Part shown: in pieces, positions 45,633 through 53,038 of the stretch | How the letters are laid out: every line of letters starts with the position of its first letter | Position numbering within the stretch: position 1 is the first letter of the stretch | DNA from: Xanthobacter sp. YC-JY1 | GTDB taxonomy: Bacteria; Pseudomonadota; Alphaproteobacteria; Rhizobiales; Xanthobacteraceae | Direction of reading: 5' to 3' | Length of the DNA stretch: 64,000 bases | Assembly (NCBI RefSeq): GCF_021730305.1 | Contig: NZ_CP032674.1 | Location: 3,457,001-3,521,000 of the forward strand | Made by a program: the position numbers and the translations under genes | Notes under the pieces: model-generated | Databases searched by the model: none | What the model was told of the DNA's origin: nothing | What the model saw: the letters and a program-made list of their open reading frames with translations, nothing else

Positions 45633-45665
45633 CTCATCAACCCTTCGACGCGCCACGCTTTCACT

Positions 45666-45680
45666 GATAACGATGTTATC
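45666..45680. promoter_or_regulatory. Palindrome 1 of the divergent IclR region
   Basis: GATAAC (45666-45671) and GTTATC (45675-45680) around GAT. It lies 34 bp upstream of the preferred iclR start. The same design recurs at 45785-45801; both fit G(A/G)TAAC-N3-GTTA(C/T)C. Probable IclR operator. Confidence 0.6.
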
Positions 45681-45784
45681 CATGATTTCGAGCGTGGCAA
45701 GGCCAGATCGGCCCCGAAACAGCGGCCCTACTCTGAAAATACCCGCTTGACTCCGACTTTGGACGAATCTAGCCCTATAGATAT

Positions 45785-45801
45785 GGGTAACGGCGTTACC
45801 C
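45785..45801. promoter_or_regulatory. Palindrome 2 of the divergent IclR region
   Basis: GGGTAAC (45785-45791) and GTTACCC (45795-45801) around GGC, 126 bp upstream of the rightward SDR-like gene start. Center-to-center distance to palindrome 1 is 120 bp. Probable second IclR operator. Confidence 0.6.
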
Positions 45802-45926
45802 AATAAATGAGCAGGCCGGCACCCGAACCCCTCCATGTTCGGGGCGGTTCAGGCCCCGGTTCGGTGCGGTTCACCCCACCGTTCAGGTGCCATTCGAGGC
45901 CTGTCAGCAAAAATGGGAGCGGATTC

Positions 45927-46970
45927 GTGAGTGAACGCCTGACCTTCGACACCGTGCCGGACCTGATCGAGACCGAGGAGCAGCTCGAGGAGCTGGTCTC
46001 CCGTCCCACCCAGGGGCTGGTGGACGACTTCGCCACCCTGGACGGGGACATCATCGTTCTGGGTGTCGCCGGCAAGGTCGGCCCCTCCCTCGCCCGCATG
46101 GCCAAGCGCGCCGCGCCGGACAAGCGGGTGATCGGGGTGGCGCGCTTCTCGGAGGCGGGGTCCAAGGAGGAGCTGGAGGGCTTCGGCATCGAGACCATCC
46201 GCTGCGACCTGCTGGACGCGGAGGCGGTGGCGCAGCTGCCCAAGGTGAAGAACGTCGTCTACATGGCCGGCAAGAAGTTCGGCACCAATGACGATCCCTC
46301 CTTCGCCTGGGCCATGAACACCATGGTGCCCGCGACCGTCGCCTCCCACTTCCGCGACAGCCGGATCGTCGCCTTCTCCACCCTGTGCGTCTATCCGTTC
46401 GGCGTCGTCGCCCACAATGGCTGGGACGAGCGGGTGCAGCCGCGCCCGGTTGGCGACTATGCCAACTCCTGCGTCGGTCGCGAGCGGGCGTTCGAGTATG
46501 GCTCCCACGTGCATGGCACGCCCGGCCGCCTCGCCCGGCTGAACTATGCCATCGACCTGCGCTACGGCGTGCTGCACGACATCGCCAGCTGGGTCCATCG
46601 CGGCGAGCCGATCCCCATCCGCACCGGCCATGCGAGCGTGATCTGGCAGGGGGATTCCAACGCGCAGATCCTGCGCTGCCTGAAGCACTGCACGGTGCCG
46701 ACCTCCCCCATCAATATCGGCGGGCCGGAGCAGGCGAGCGTGCGGGCCATCGCCCACGCCTTCGGCGAAAAGTTCGGCAAGGCGCCCATCTTCGAGGGCG
46801 AGGAGGAGGCCACCGGCTGGGCTAACAGCACCTACCAGGCCCAGCGCCTGTTCGGCTATCCCAACGTGCCGCTGGCCCGGATGATCGACTGGGTGGCCCA
46901 CTGGGTGGAGAAGGGCGGCGCCATCTATGGCAAGCCCACGCGATACGAAGTCCGCGACGGCCTCTTCTGA
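45927..46970 (+). CDS. NAD-dependent epimerase/dehydratase-like SDR with altered active site
   Basis: An extended short-chain dehydrogenase-like protein of 347 residues. The GTG at 45927 (VSERLTFDTVPDL) follows GGGAG; an upstream frame to 45807 lacks such support. A Rossmann nucleotide site is seen in DIIVLGVAGKVGPSLARMA and the upstream Ser/Thr in AFSTLCVYPFG. The usual YxxxK, however, reads YANSC: Tyr178 is kept but Cys182 (TGC, 46470-46472) replaces the catalytic Lys. The enzyme may therefore bind NAD without normal redox chemistry, or use another base. It is first in an operon with a DUF protein, a FAH hydrolase and an ABC importer. Confidence 0.8.
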   Translation: MSERLTFDTVPDLIETEEQLEELVSRPTQGLVDDFATLDGDIIVLGVAGKVGPSLARMAKRAAPDKRVIGVARFSEAGSKEELEGFGIETIRCDLLDAEAVAQLPKVKNVVYMAGKKFGTNDDPSFAWAMNTMVPATVASHFRDSRIVAFSTLCVYPFGVVAHNGWDERVQPRPVGDYANSCVGRERAFEYGSHVHGTPGRLARLNYAIDLRYGVLHDIASWVHRGEPIPIRTGHASVIWQGDSNAQILRCLKHCTVPTSPINIGGPEQASVRAIAHAFGEKFGKAPIFEGEEEATGWANSTYQAQRLFGYPNVPLARMIDWVAHWVEKGGAIYGKPTRYEVRDGLF

Positions 46971-46982
46971 GGGGCCGGCGCC

Positions 46983-47759
46983 ATGACAAGCGAAGATCCC
47001 CACCCCGCCCCGGCCACTGGCCAAGCGCCAGCCGAAGCCCTTGGTTTTATGGGCTTCTGGGCCGACATCGATGCGGACTACGAGCTCCGTTATCAGGAAT
47101 GGCACAATTGCGAGCACATGCCGGAGCGGGTGGGGATTCCCGGCTTCATCGAGGGGCGGCGCTATCGCGCCCTCCTCGGCAGCCCGCGCTTCTTCATGTG
47201 CTATGTCACAGATGGTCCCGAGGTGCTGGGCAGCCCGGCCTATCTCGCCGCGCTGAACCGCCCCACCCCCTGGACCAGCGAGTCCCTCACCCACTTTCGC
47301 AATCCGGTGCGCTCGCTGTACCGCAACCATTGCCGGGTGGGCCGCGCGGGGGGCTATGCCCCCTACATCCTCCAGCGCCGGTTCGACCATAAGGCCGATG
47401 CCGCGACGCTGGCCGGGATGGTTCGCGCGGTGGTGGGGGAGGACATCTCCGGCACGCTGTCCGGCGGGCTCTACGAGGTGGACGAGGCCATTTCCGGCAT
47501 CATGACGGCCGAGCGCCGCATCTATTCCGGCGGGCCCGGGCGCCAGCAATATCTCTTCACCATCGAAGCCCTCGACCGCGACCAGGCGGAGGCGGCCGGG
47601 CGCCGGCTCGACGCCCTGATGGCCGAAGGCGCCAGCGAGATCAATCCCGGCCTCTACTGGCTGGAGAACCGCATCCAGTCCGCCGAACTGCGCCGGCCCG
47701 TCGCCGCGCCAGTGGCGGCAGTTGCGGACACCCGCATTCCCGAAAGGCTCACCCCATGA
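46983..47759 (+). CDS. Uncharacterised protein, EthD/dimeric alpha-beta barrel-like
   Basis: A 258-residue cytoplasmic protein. The segment YELRYQEWHNCEHMPERVGIP (about 33-53), followed by GFIEGRRYRALLGSPRFFMCY, is the signature of small dimeric alpha-beta barrel proteins (EthD or DUF4286-like) in which a WH..EH pattern lines a pocket. A second weaker half follows (about 135-230), suggesting a fused pair of barrels. There is no signal peptide. It sits 12 bp after the SDR-like gene and overlaps the FAH gene by four bases, so it belongs to the same pathway. I do not recognise a named enzyme. Confidence 0.6.
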   Translation: MTSEDPHPAPATGQAPAEALGFMGFWADIDADYELRYQEWHNCEHMPERVGIPGFIEGRRYRALLGSPRFFMCYVTDGPEVLGSPAYLAALNRPTPWTSESLTHFRNPVRSLYRNHCRVGRAGGYAPYILQRRFDHKADAATLAGMVRAVVGEDISGTLSGGLYEVDEAISGIMTAERRIYSGGPGRQQYLFTIEALDRDQAEAAGRRLDALMAEGASEINPGLYWLENRIQSAELRRPVAAPVAAVADTRIPERLTP

Positions 47760-48595
47760 AGCTCCTGCGCCATGGCGCGGCCGGCGCCGAGCGGCCCGGC
47801 CTCCTCGCCGCCGACGGCACGGTCCGCGACCTCTCCGGTGTCGTTGCTGACATCGACGCCGCCTTCATCGCCGATCCCGCTCGGCTTGCTGCGCTGAAGG
47901 CGGTGGACCCGCTTTCCTTGCCCGTGGTGCAGGGGGAGGTGCGCCTCGCGCCGCCCTTCACCGGCATCGGCAAGATTGTGGGGGTGGGCCTCAACTATCA
48001 CGACCACGCCCGCGAATGCGGCCTGCCCATTCCCGAAGAGCCCATCCTCTTCATGAAGGCCACCACCTCGCTCTGCGGCCCCTTTGATGCCATCCGCCTG
48101 CCGGAAGGCTCGGAAAAGACCGATTGGGAGGTGGAACTGGGCGTCGTCATCGGCACCACCGCGCGCAAGGTCCCCGAGGCGGACGCGCTCGGCCACGTGT
48201 TCGGCTATTGCATCGCCCATGACGTGTCCGAGCGCGCCCACCAGTTGGAGCATGGCGGCCAGTGGACCAAGGGCAAGAGCCACGACACCTTCTGCCCCAT
48301 CGGCCCCTGGCTGGTGACGGCGGACGAGGTGGGCGACCCGCAGTCCCTCGATCTGTGGTGCTCGGTGGATGGCGAGATGCGCCAGAACAGCTCCACCGGC
48401 GACATGATCTTCAAGGTGGCGGAGATCGTCTCCTATGTCAGCCGCTTCATGACGCTGGAGCCCGGCGACCTCATCATCACCGGCACGCCAGCGGGGGTGG
48501 GGCTGGGGCTGAAGCCGCAGGTCTATCTCGCCCGCGGGCAGGAGGTGCGCCTCGGCATCGCCCGCCTCGGCGAGCAGCGCCAATCCGTGGTCTGA
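47756..48595 (+). CDS. Fumarylacetoacetate hydrolase (FAH) family protein
   Basis: FAH-fold enzymes cleave or decarboxylate beta-diketo acids with a divalent metal. The 279-residue protein has the N-terminal VGVGLNYHDHARECG, metal ligands Glu125 and Glu127 in DWEVELGVVIG and Asp156 in CIAHDVSERAHQ, plus the loop GKSHDTFCPIGPWLV and the end LEPGDLIITGTPAGVG. Close relatives act on 2,4-diketo-3-deoxy sugar acids or aromatic ring products. In this cluster it would cleave the last diketo intermediate. The start ATG overlaps the preceding gene. Confidence 0.85.
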   Translation: MKLLRHGAAGAERPGLLAADGTVRDLSGVVADIDAAFIADPARLAALKAVDPLSLPVVQGEVRLAPPFTGIGKIVGVGLNYHDHARECGLPIPEEPILFMKATTSLCGPFDAIRLPEGSEKTDWEVELGVVIGTTARKVPEADALGHVFGYCIAHDVSERAHQLEHGGQWTKGKSHDTFCPIGPWLVTADEVGDPQSLDLWCSVDGEMRQNSSTGDMIFKVAEIVSYVSRFMTLEPGDLIITGTPAGVGLGLKPQVYLARGQEVRLGIARLGEQRQSVV

Positions 48596-48606
48596 GGAGG
48601 CAAGCC

Positions 48607-49431
48607 ATGACCGACACCCTTCTCGTCCAGTCCACGCGCGCCAACGTGCTCTCCAAGCTCATGAGCATGGATGCCATCCGCCCGCTCATCCTGGTTGCGG
48701 TGATCCTGGTGGGGTGGGATCTGGCAGTGCGCCTGCTGCGCATCCCGCCCTATCTCATCCCCGCGCCGACCCTGGTGATCGAGCAGGTCATCGCCCAGTG
48801 GCCCATGCTGCTGCGCGAAACGATGCCCACCCTCTATGCCACGCTGGGCGGCTTCGCCCTGAGTGCGCTGGTGGGCATTCCGCTGGCCATGCTCATTGCC
48901 TCCTCGAAGACGGTGGAGAGCTATCTCTATCCCCTCCTCGTCTTCTCCCAGTCGGTGCCGAAGATCGCGGTGGCGCCGCTGTTCGTGGTGTGGTTCGGCT
49001 TCGGCGTGCTGCCGAAGATCATCTCCGCCTTCCTGCTCGGGGTGTTCCCGGTGGTGGTCTCCACCGTGCTCGCGTTCAAGAGCGTGGACAAGGAGATGAT
49101 CGACCTCGCCCGCTCCATGCGCGCCGGGGGCCTGCGCACCTTCATCCGCATCCGCCTGCCCCATGCCTTGCCCGGCATCTTCTCCGGGCTGAAGGTGGCC
49201 ATCACGCTTGCAGTGGTGGGCGCGGTGGTGGGCGAGTTCGTCGGCTCCAACTCGGGCATCGGCTACGTGCTGCAGGTGGCGAACGGCAATTTCGACCTGC
49301 CGCTCATGTTCGCCGCTCTGTTCGTGCTCTCCATGATGGGGGTGATCCTCTTCATGGCGCTCGATGCCATCGAGCACTTCCTCATCCCCTGGCACGCCTC
49401 GCGCCGGCCGGACATCAACGGCGGGGCGTAA
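48607..49431 (+). CDS. ABC transporter permease (SsuC/TauC type)
   Basis: Inner-membrane permease of the nitrate/sulfonate/taurine type with 274 residues and six helices. The start at 48607 (MTDTLLVQSTRAN) follows GAGGAGGCAAGCC. Typical coupling segment: VDKEMIDLARSMRAGGLRTF-like motif preceding RIRLPHALPGIFSGLKVAI, followed by VGEFVGSNSGIGYVL. It forms the importer with the following binding protein and ATPase. It is 11 bp after the FAH gene, which ties the importer to the pathway. Confidence 0.9.
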   Translation: MTDTLLVQSTRANVLSKLMSMDAIRPLILVAVILVGWDLAVRLLRIPPYLIPAPTLVIEQVIAQWPMLLRETMPTLYATLGGFALSALVGIPLAMLIASSKTVESYLYPLLVFSQSVPKIAVAPLFVVWFGFGVLPKIISAFLLGVFPVVVSTVLAFKSVDKEMIDLARSMRAGGLRTFIRIRLPHALPGIFSGLKVAITLAVVGAVVGEFVGSNSGIGYVLQVANGNFDLPLMFAALFVLSMMGVILFMALDAIEHFLIPWHASRRPDINGGA

Positions 49432-49471
49432 GGAGCGCCCCCTCCCGCCGTTGGTCGGGAAATAGGCGGCC

Positions 49472-49579
49472 GTCATGGCCGGGCTTGTCCCGGCCATCCA
49501 CGTGGCGAGGCCGGGAGCACCCGCCCGGCTTCGGTCCCATCGGCCCGACGTGGATGCCCGGGACAAGCCCGGGCATGAC
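49472..49579. repeat. Two-hairpin intergenic repeat, copy R2
   Basis: A 108-bp element bounded by GTCAT and ATGAC. Left hairpin arms ATGGCCGGG and CCCGGCCAT around CTTGT; right hairpin arms ATGCCCGGG and CCCGGGCAT around ACAAG. Same structure as R1 but with different stem bases that still pair. It occupies most of the 223-bp gap between the permease and the substrate-binding protein genes. Confidence 0.88.
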
Positions 49580-49654
49580 GAAAGCGAGAGACGCCCCAAG
49601 CAAAGACGCAACACGACGACCCAAGCAAAACCAGAAAAACCGGTGGAGGAAACC

Positions 49655-50683
49655 ATGATCTCGCGCAAGATCTCTCGAAGGACACTCGCCACGCACCTGT
49701 TATCCGGCGCGTTCGCCCTCGGCCTTGCCACGGCATCGACGCTGCCCGCTGCCGCGCAGGCCGGCAAGACGCCCGACAAGGCGGTGCTGATGCTCAACTG
49801 GTACGTCTATGGCGAGCACGCGCCCTTCATCCTCGGCCTCAAGAAGGGCTATTACGCGGAAGAGGGCATCGACCTCGACATCCAGGAGGGCCGCGGCTCG
49901 GCGGTGACCATCCAGGCGGTGGGCGCCGGCACGGCGACCTTCGGCCTCGCGGACATCGGCGTGATGATCAAGGCGGTGGCCAAGGGCGCGCCGGTGAAGA
50001 CCATCGGCGTGCTGCTCCAGCGCACCCCCGGCGCGGTGGTCGCCCCCGAGGGCAAGATCAACGGCCCGAAGGACCTGCCCGGCAAGACCATCATGTTCAC
50101 GCCGGGCGACGCCGTGACGCCCATCTGGCCGCTGTACCTGAAGAAGCTCGGCATCCCCGAGGGCGCGGTGAAGATGGTGGCGGCGGACGCGCAGGCCAAA
50201 CTGAACGCCGTCGTGAACAACCAGGCCGACGGCCTCATCGGCTTCACCACCGAGCAGGGCGCGCGCCTGCCGGATATCATGAACAAGCCGGTGACCATGC
50301 TGCGCTACACCGATGCGGGGGTGAACCTCGTCTCGCTCGGCATCGTCGCCAATACCGACACGCTCACCAAGCGCGCCGACATGGTGAAGCGCTTCATGCG
50401 CGCCACCACCCGCGCGGTGGAAGAGGCGGAGAAGAACCCCAAGGCCGCCATCGACATCCTCATGGAGGCCTATCCCAAGATCGGCCTGCCGGACGCGCAG
50501 CTGCGCAGCCTGCAATATTCGCAGGCACTCTACCGCGCCTCCGACGACAAGAGCACCCGCCCCTTCCGCATGAACCCGGCGCTGATGGACGAGAGCCTCG
50601 AGATCCTCACCCAGTATGGCGGCCTCGACCCCTCCGCGCGCAGCAAGGCGCAGGATTACTTCACGCTGGAGTTCCTTCCGTGA
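49655..50683 (+). CDS. ABC transporter substrate-binding protein (NMT1/SsuA type)
   Basis: Periplasmic binding protein of 342 residues with a signal peptide (SRRTLATHLLSGAFALGLA, cleaved near PAAAQA). The mature part starts DKAVLMLNWYVYGEHAPFIL and has the NMT1-like landmarks KKGYYAEEGIDLDIQEGRG and FGLADIGVMIKAVAKGAPVK. The ATG at 49655 follows GTGGAGGAAACC. Ligands in this group include pyrimidine precursors, sulfonates and aromatic acids, so the substrate is open. Its stop overlaps the ATPase start. Confidence 0.88.
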   Translation: MISRKISRRTLATHLLSGAFALGLATASTLPAAAQAGKTPDKAVLMLNWYVYGEHAPFILGLKKGYYAEEGIDLDIQEGRGSAVTIQAVGAGTATFGLADIGVMIKAVAKGAPVKTIGVLLQRTPGAVVAPEGKINGPKDLPGKTIMFTPGDAVTPIWPLYLKKLGIPEGAVKMVAADAQAKLNAVVNNQADGLIGFTTEQGARLPDIMNKPVTMLRYTDAGVNLVSLGIVANTDTLTKRADMVKRFMRATTRAVEEAEKNPKAAIDILMEAYPKIGLPDAQLRSLQYSQALYRASDDKSTRPFRMNPALMDESLEILTQYGGLDPSARSKAQDYFTLEFLP

Positions 50684-51510
50684 GCGCTGCCTTGCACAGG
50701 ATCGACACCCGCACCCCCGCCCCGCGCGCCGAGGCCTCCGGCACCCATATCGCCATCGCCGGCCTCACCAAGACGTACAAGACGCGCGGCGGCTCGGTGC
50801 CTTCCCTCAAGCCCATCGATCTCAACATCTCGAAGGGCGAGTTCGTGGCCATCGTCGGCCCCTCGGGCTGCGGCAAGAGCACCCTGCTCAAGCTGGTCGC
50901 CGGCCTTTTGCCGGCCACCAGCGGCACCATCACCATCGGCGGCGTGAAGGTGACGCAGCCGCCGGACGGGGTGGGCATGGTGTTCCAGAGCCCGGTGCTG
51001 CTGCCCTGGCGCACGGTGCGCGACAACGTGCTGTTGCAGGTGGAAATGCGCGGGCGGCCGGTCGCCGCCTATCGCGAGGCGGCCGCGCGCCTCCTCCACA
51101 CCGCCGGCCTCGACGGCTTCGAGGAGCGCTTTCCGTGGGAGCTCTCCGGCGGCATGCAGCAGCGCGCCGCCATCTGCCGGGCGCTGGTGCACGATCCCGA
51201 AGTGCTGCTCATGGATGAGCCCTTCGGCGCGCTCGACGCCATGACGCGGGAGAAGATGAACGCCGAGTTGCAGCGCATCTGGTACGAGACGCGCAAGACC
51301 GTGCTGCTCATCACCCACTCCATTCCGGAGGCGGTGTTCCTGGCCGACCGGGTGGTGGTCATGTCCAGCCGGCCGGGCAGCATCGAGGCGGTCTACGACA
51401 TCGATTTGCCCCGCCCGCGCGACCTCACCGTGATGGGCGAGCCCCGGTTCGTCCGCTACACGCAGGAGATCCGCAAGCACTTCTTCGCCCAGGGCGATCT
51501 CGACCACTAA
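50680..51510 (+). CDS. ABC transporter ATP-binding protein (SsuB/TauB type)
   Basis: ATPase of 276 residues starting with GTG at 50680 (VSAALHRIDTRTP). Walker A GPSGCGKST, signature LSGGMQQRAAICRAL, Walker B EVLLMDEPFGALDAM and the His switch LLITHSIPEAVFLADRVV are all present. The C-terminal segment SRPGSIEAVYDIDLPRPRDL is typical of the nitrate/taurine/sulfonate group. It completes the importer and ends the operon 20 bp before a terminator. Confidence 0.92.
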   Translation: MSAALHRIDTRTPAPRAEASGTHIAIAGLTKTYKTRGGSVPSLKPIDLNISKGEFVAIVGPSGCGKSTLLKLVAGLLPATSGTITIGGVKVTQPPDGVGMVFQSPVLLPWRTVRDNVLLQVEMRGRPVAAYREAAARLLHTAGLDGFEERFPWELSGGMQQRAAICRALVHDPEVLLMDEPFGALDAMTREKMNAELQRIWYETRKTVLLITHSIPEAVFLADRVVVMSSRPGSIEAVYDIDLPRPRDLTVMGEPRFVRYTQEIRKHFFAQGDLDH

Positions 51511-51530
51511 TCGTCGCCCGGAGAGAAACG

Positions 51531-51559
51531 GCGCCCGCCCCACACGGCGGGCGCTTTTT
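51531..51559 (+). terminator. Rho-independent terminator after the IclR-linked operon
   Basis: GCGCCCGCC (51531-51539) and GGCGGGCGC (51546-51554) form a 9-bp stem around CCACAC, followed by five T. It may serve the convergent ABM gene as well. Confidence 0.92.
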
Positions 51560-51576
51560 GTTACGCGCCTCTCTCG

Positions 51577-51876
51577 TCAGGCGACTTGGGCCATGCGGTG
51601 GATCACCTTGTCGGCGATCAGCGCGCCGCCGCCCGCCGCGGCGAAATTGGCCAGCGCGGCACCATCGATATGGGCGCGCCACTTGGCCTCCGTCTCCCAG
51701 GTCTCGACGAAGATCAGGATGCGCCCGTCGTCCAGCGACTGGTTCAGCTCGTAGCGCAGACAGCCGTCTTCCGTGCGCGTCTCCGCCACCAGCTTTTCCT
51801 GAAGCGCGCGCAGGGCGCTCTCCTGCCCCTCCTGCGCGGTGATGATGGCGATGACGGTGAGGGGCGCTGCGCTCAT
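51577..51876 (-). CDS. Antibiotic biosynthesis monooxygenase (ABM) family protein
   Basis: A 99-residue protein of the small dimeric alpha-beta barrel fold. From the ATG at 51876 it reads MSAAPLTVIAIITAQEGQES, then ALRALQEKLVAETRTEDGCL, YELNQSLDDGRILIFVETWE and AHIDGAALANFAAAGGG, the full order of ABM strands and helices (YgiN/LsrG-like). Such proteins oxidise quinols or handle signalling ketones without a cofactor. An open frame continues upstream to 51999 but passes through a repeat. It is convergent with the importer operon. Confidence 0.85.
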   Translation of the reverse strand: MSAAPLTVIAIITAQEGQESALRALQEKLVAETRTEDGCLRYELNQSLDDGRILIFVETWETEAKWRAHIDGAALANFAAAGGGALIADKVIHRMAQVA

Positions 51877-51890
51877 GTCTGAAATCCCTA

Positions 51891-51936
51891 AAGCGTTTCC
51901 CCGCGAAGTGGCTACCGGTTCGCGGACAGGAAACGC
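51891..51936. repeat. Dispersed nested palindrome
   Basis: Outer arms GCGTTTCC (51893-51900) and GGAAACGC (51929-51936); inner arms CCGCGAA (51901-51907) and TTCGCGG (51919-51925). This resembles a short palindromic repeat that is common in the intergenic DNA of this bacterial order. It lies between the ABM gene and trxC and covers the region where their promoters should be. Confidence 0.7.
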
Positions 51937-52061
51937 GGTCTCGATCCCGGCCGCCCGGCGCGGCCGGCGCCACCATAGCGCAAGGGTGGCAGGACGCATC
52001 CCTTTCGGCGGCCCCGTTCTTGCTCGGCCAGTCCCACACGCCCGCGCCCCGAGGAGCCGTG

Positions 52062-52550
52062 ATGACCGAAGCCGACACCGCCGCAGCCCACACCGCCGCC
52101 GTCGCCCGCACCATCGCCTGCCCCGCCTGTCACACGGTGACGCCCGTGCCGGCCGGCGCGGATGCCCGCGCGCTCTCCTGCCCGGCCTGCGGCGGGCCGC
52201 TCTTCACCGGCAAGCCCATGACGCTCACCGCCGAGAGCTTCACCGCCCACACCTCGCAAAGCGACCTGCCCCTCGTCATCGACTTCTGGGCGGACTGGTG
52301 CGGCCCCTGCAAGACCATGGCGCCGGTGTTCGAGGCGCTGGCGGCGGAGTTCGAGCCCCATGTGCGCTTCGCCAAGGTGGACACGGACAAGGAGCGCGAG
52401 CTGGCCGACTATTTCCGCATCAGCTCCATCCCCACCCTGAGCTTCATCGCCAACCGCAACGAGGTGGCGCGGGTGGCCGGCGCCATGTTCGCGGGCGACC
52501 TCAGGCGCTGGCTCTATGATGCCCTCTCCCGCGCCGACGAGGCGAAATAG
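52062..52550 (+). CDS. trxC: Thioredoxin 2 (zinc-finger thioredoxin)
   Basis: Thiol-disulfide reductase of 162 residues from the ATG at 52062 (after GAGGAGCC). The N-terminal zinc site is CPAC (20-23) and CPAC (40-43), and the active site is WCGPC with Cys80 and Cys83 in VIDFWADWCGPCKTMAP. SIPTLSFIANRNEVARVAGA gives the cis-Pro loop. The zinc domain marks thioredoxin 2, which is often induced by oxidative stress. Confidence 0.93.
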   Translation: MTEADTAAAHTAAVARTIACPACHTVTPVPAGADARALSCPACGGPLFTGKPMTLTAESFTAHTSQSDLPLVIDFWADWCGPCKTMAPVFEALAAEFEPHVRFAKVDTDKERELADYFRISSIPTLSFIANRNEVARVAGAMFAGDLRRWLYDALSRADEAK

Positions 52551-52587
52551 GAGCGTCGGATTTCCGACAATTGGAAGGATTCCGGGC

Positions 52588-52602
52588 TGGCCCTGATCTT
52601 GC
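52588..52602 (+). promoter_or_regulatory. Candidate sigma-54 promoter before the Rieske gene
   Basis: TGGCCCTGATCTTGC has the two fixed pairs GG and GC ten bases apart, as in the -24/-12 sigma-54 consensus, with most other positions matching (C-T-G-G-C and T-T-G-C). It lies 42 bp upstream of the ATG at 52645. No enhancer-binding protein gene is in the window. GC-rich chance matches are possible. Confidence 0.4.
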
Positions 52603-52644
52603 GATGCGCCCTGCCGAAGCTTCAAAGGACAGGACCCGAGCGCC

Positions 52645-52983
52645 ATGGCCTTCACTGTCATCTGCAACAAGGATGCCCTCGCCGAGGGCGCGATGGGCCT
52701 TTTCCAGGTCGGCAAGAAGAGCGTGCTGCTGGTGTGGCCGGCGGGCGGGGAGATCAAGGCCTATCGCGGCCGCTGCCCCCATGCCGACATGCCGCTGACG
52801 GAAGCCACCTTCGACGGCAAGACCCTCATGTGCACGCACCATATGTGGGGCTTCGACTGCGCCACCGGTAAATGCTCCACCCACCTCGTGCGCAATGCGC
52901 TGCACCCCTATGAGGTGAAGGTGGAGGGCGACGAGATCCAGGTGGATGTCGGGCCGGTGAAACCCGCCCGCGCGCCCGCCTGA
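52645..52983 (+). CDS. Rieske [2Fe-2S] ferredoxin
   Basis: A 112-residue soluble Rieske protein. Cluster ligands are Cys44 and His46 in RGRCPHADMPL and Cys63 and His66 in LMCTHHMWGFDCATG. Size and sequence fit the ferredoxin components of aromatic or alkene monooxygenases and dioxygenases (TmoC type), which pass electrons from an FAD reductase to the oxygenase. No oxygenase gene is adjacent; the next gene is an FAD oxidoreductase that might be its electron donor. The start follows AAAGGACAGG. Confidence 0.9.
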   Translation: MAFTVICNKDALAEGAMGLFQVGKKSVLLVWPAGGEIKAYRGRCPHADMPLTEATFDGKTLMCTHHMWGFDCATGKCSTHLVRNALHPYEVKVEGDEIQVDVGPVKPARAPA

Positions 52984-53038
52984 TCCCCGTCGCCGGCTCT
53001 TCGCGCCTGCCCTATGCTGGGGCCGGGAGGCTCCGGCA

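Noticed and set aside
43340-48595. L-fucose or L-rhamnose type sugar-acid pathway
   Set aside because: The FAH and SDR genes would fit, but the enolase-family protein has the Lys-type active site and the SDR lacks its catalytic Lys, so the assignment is not supported.
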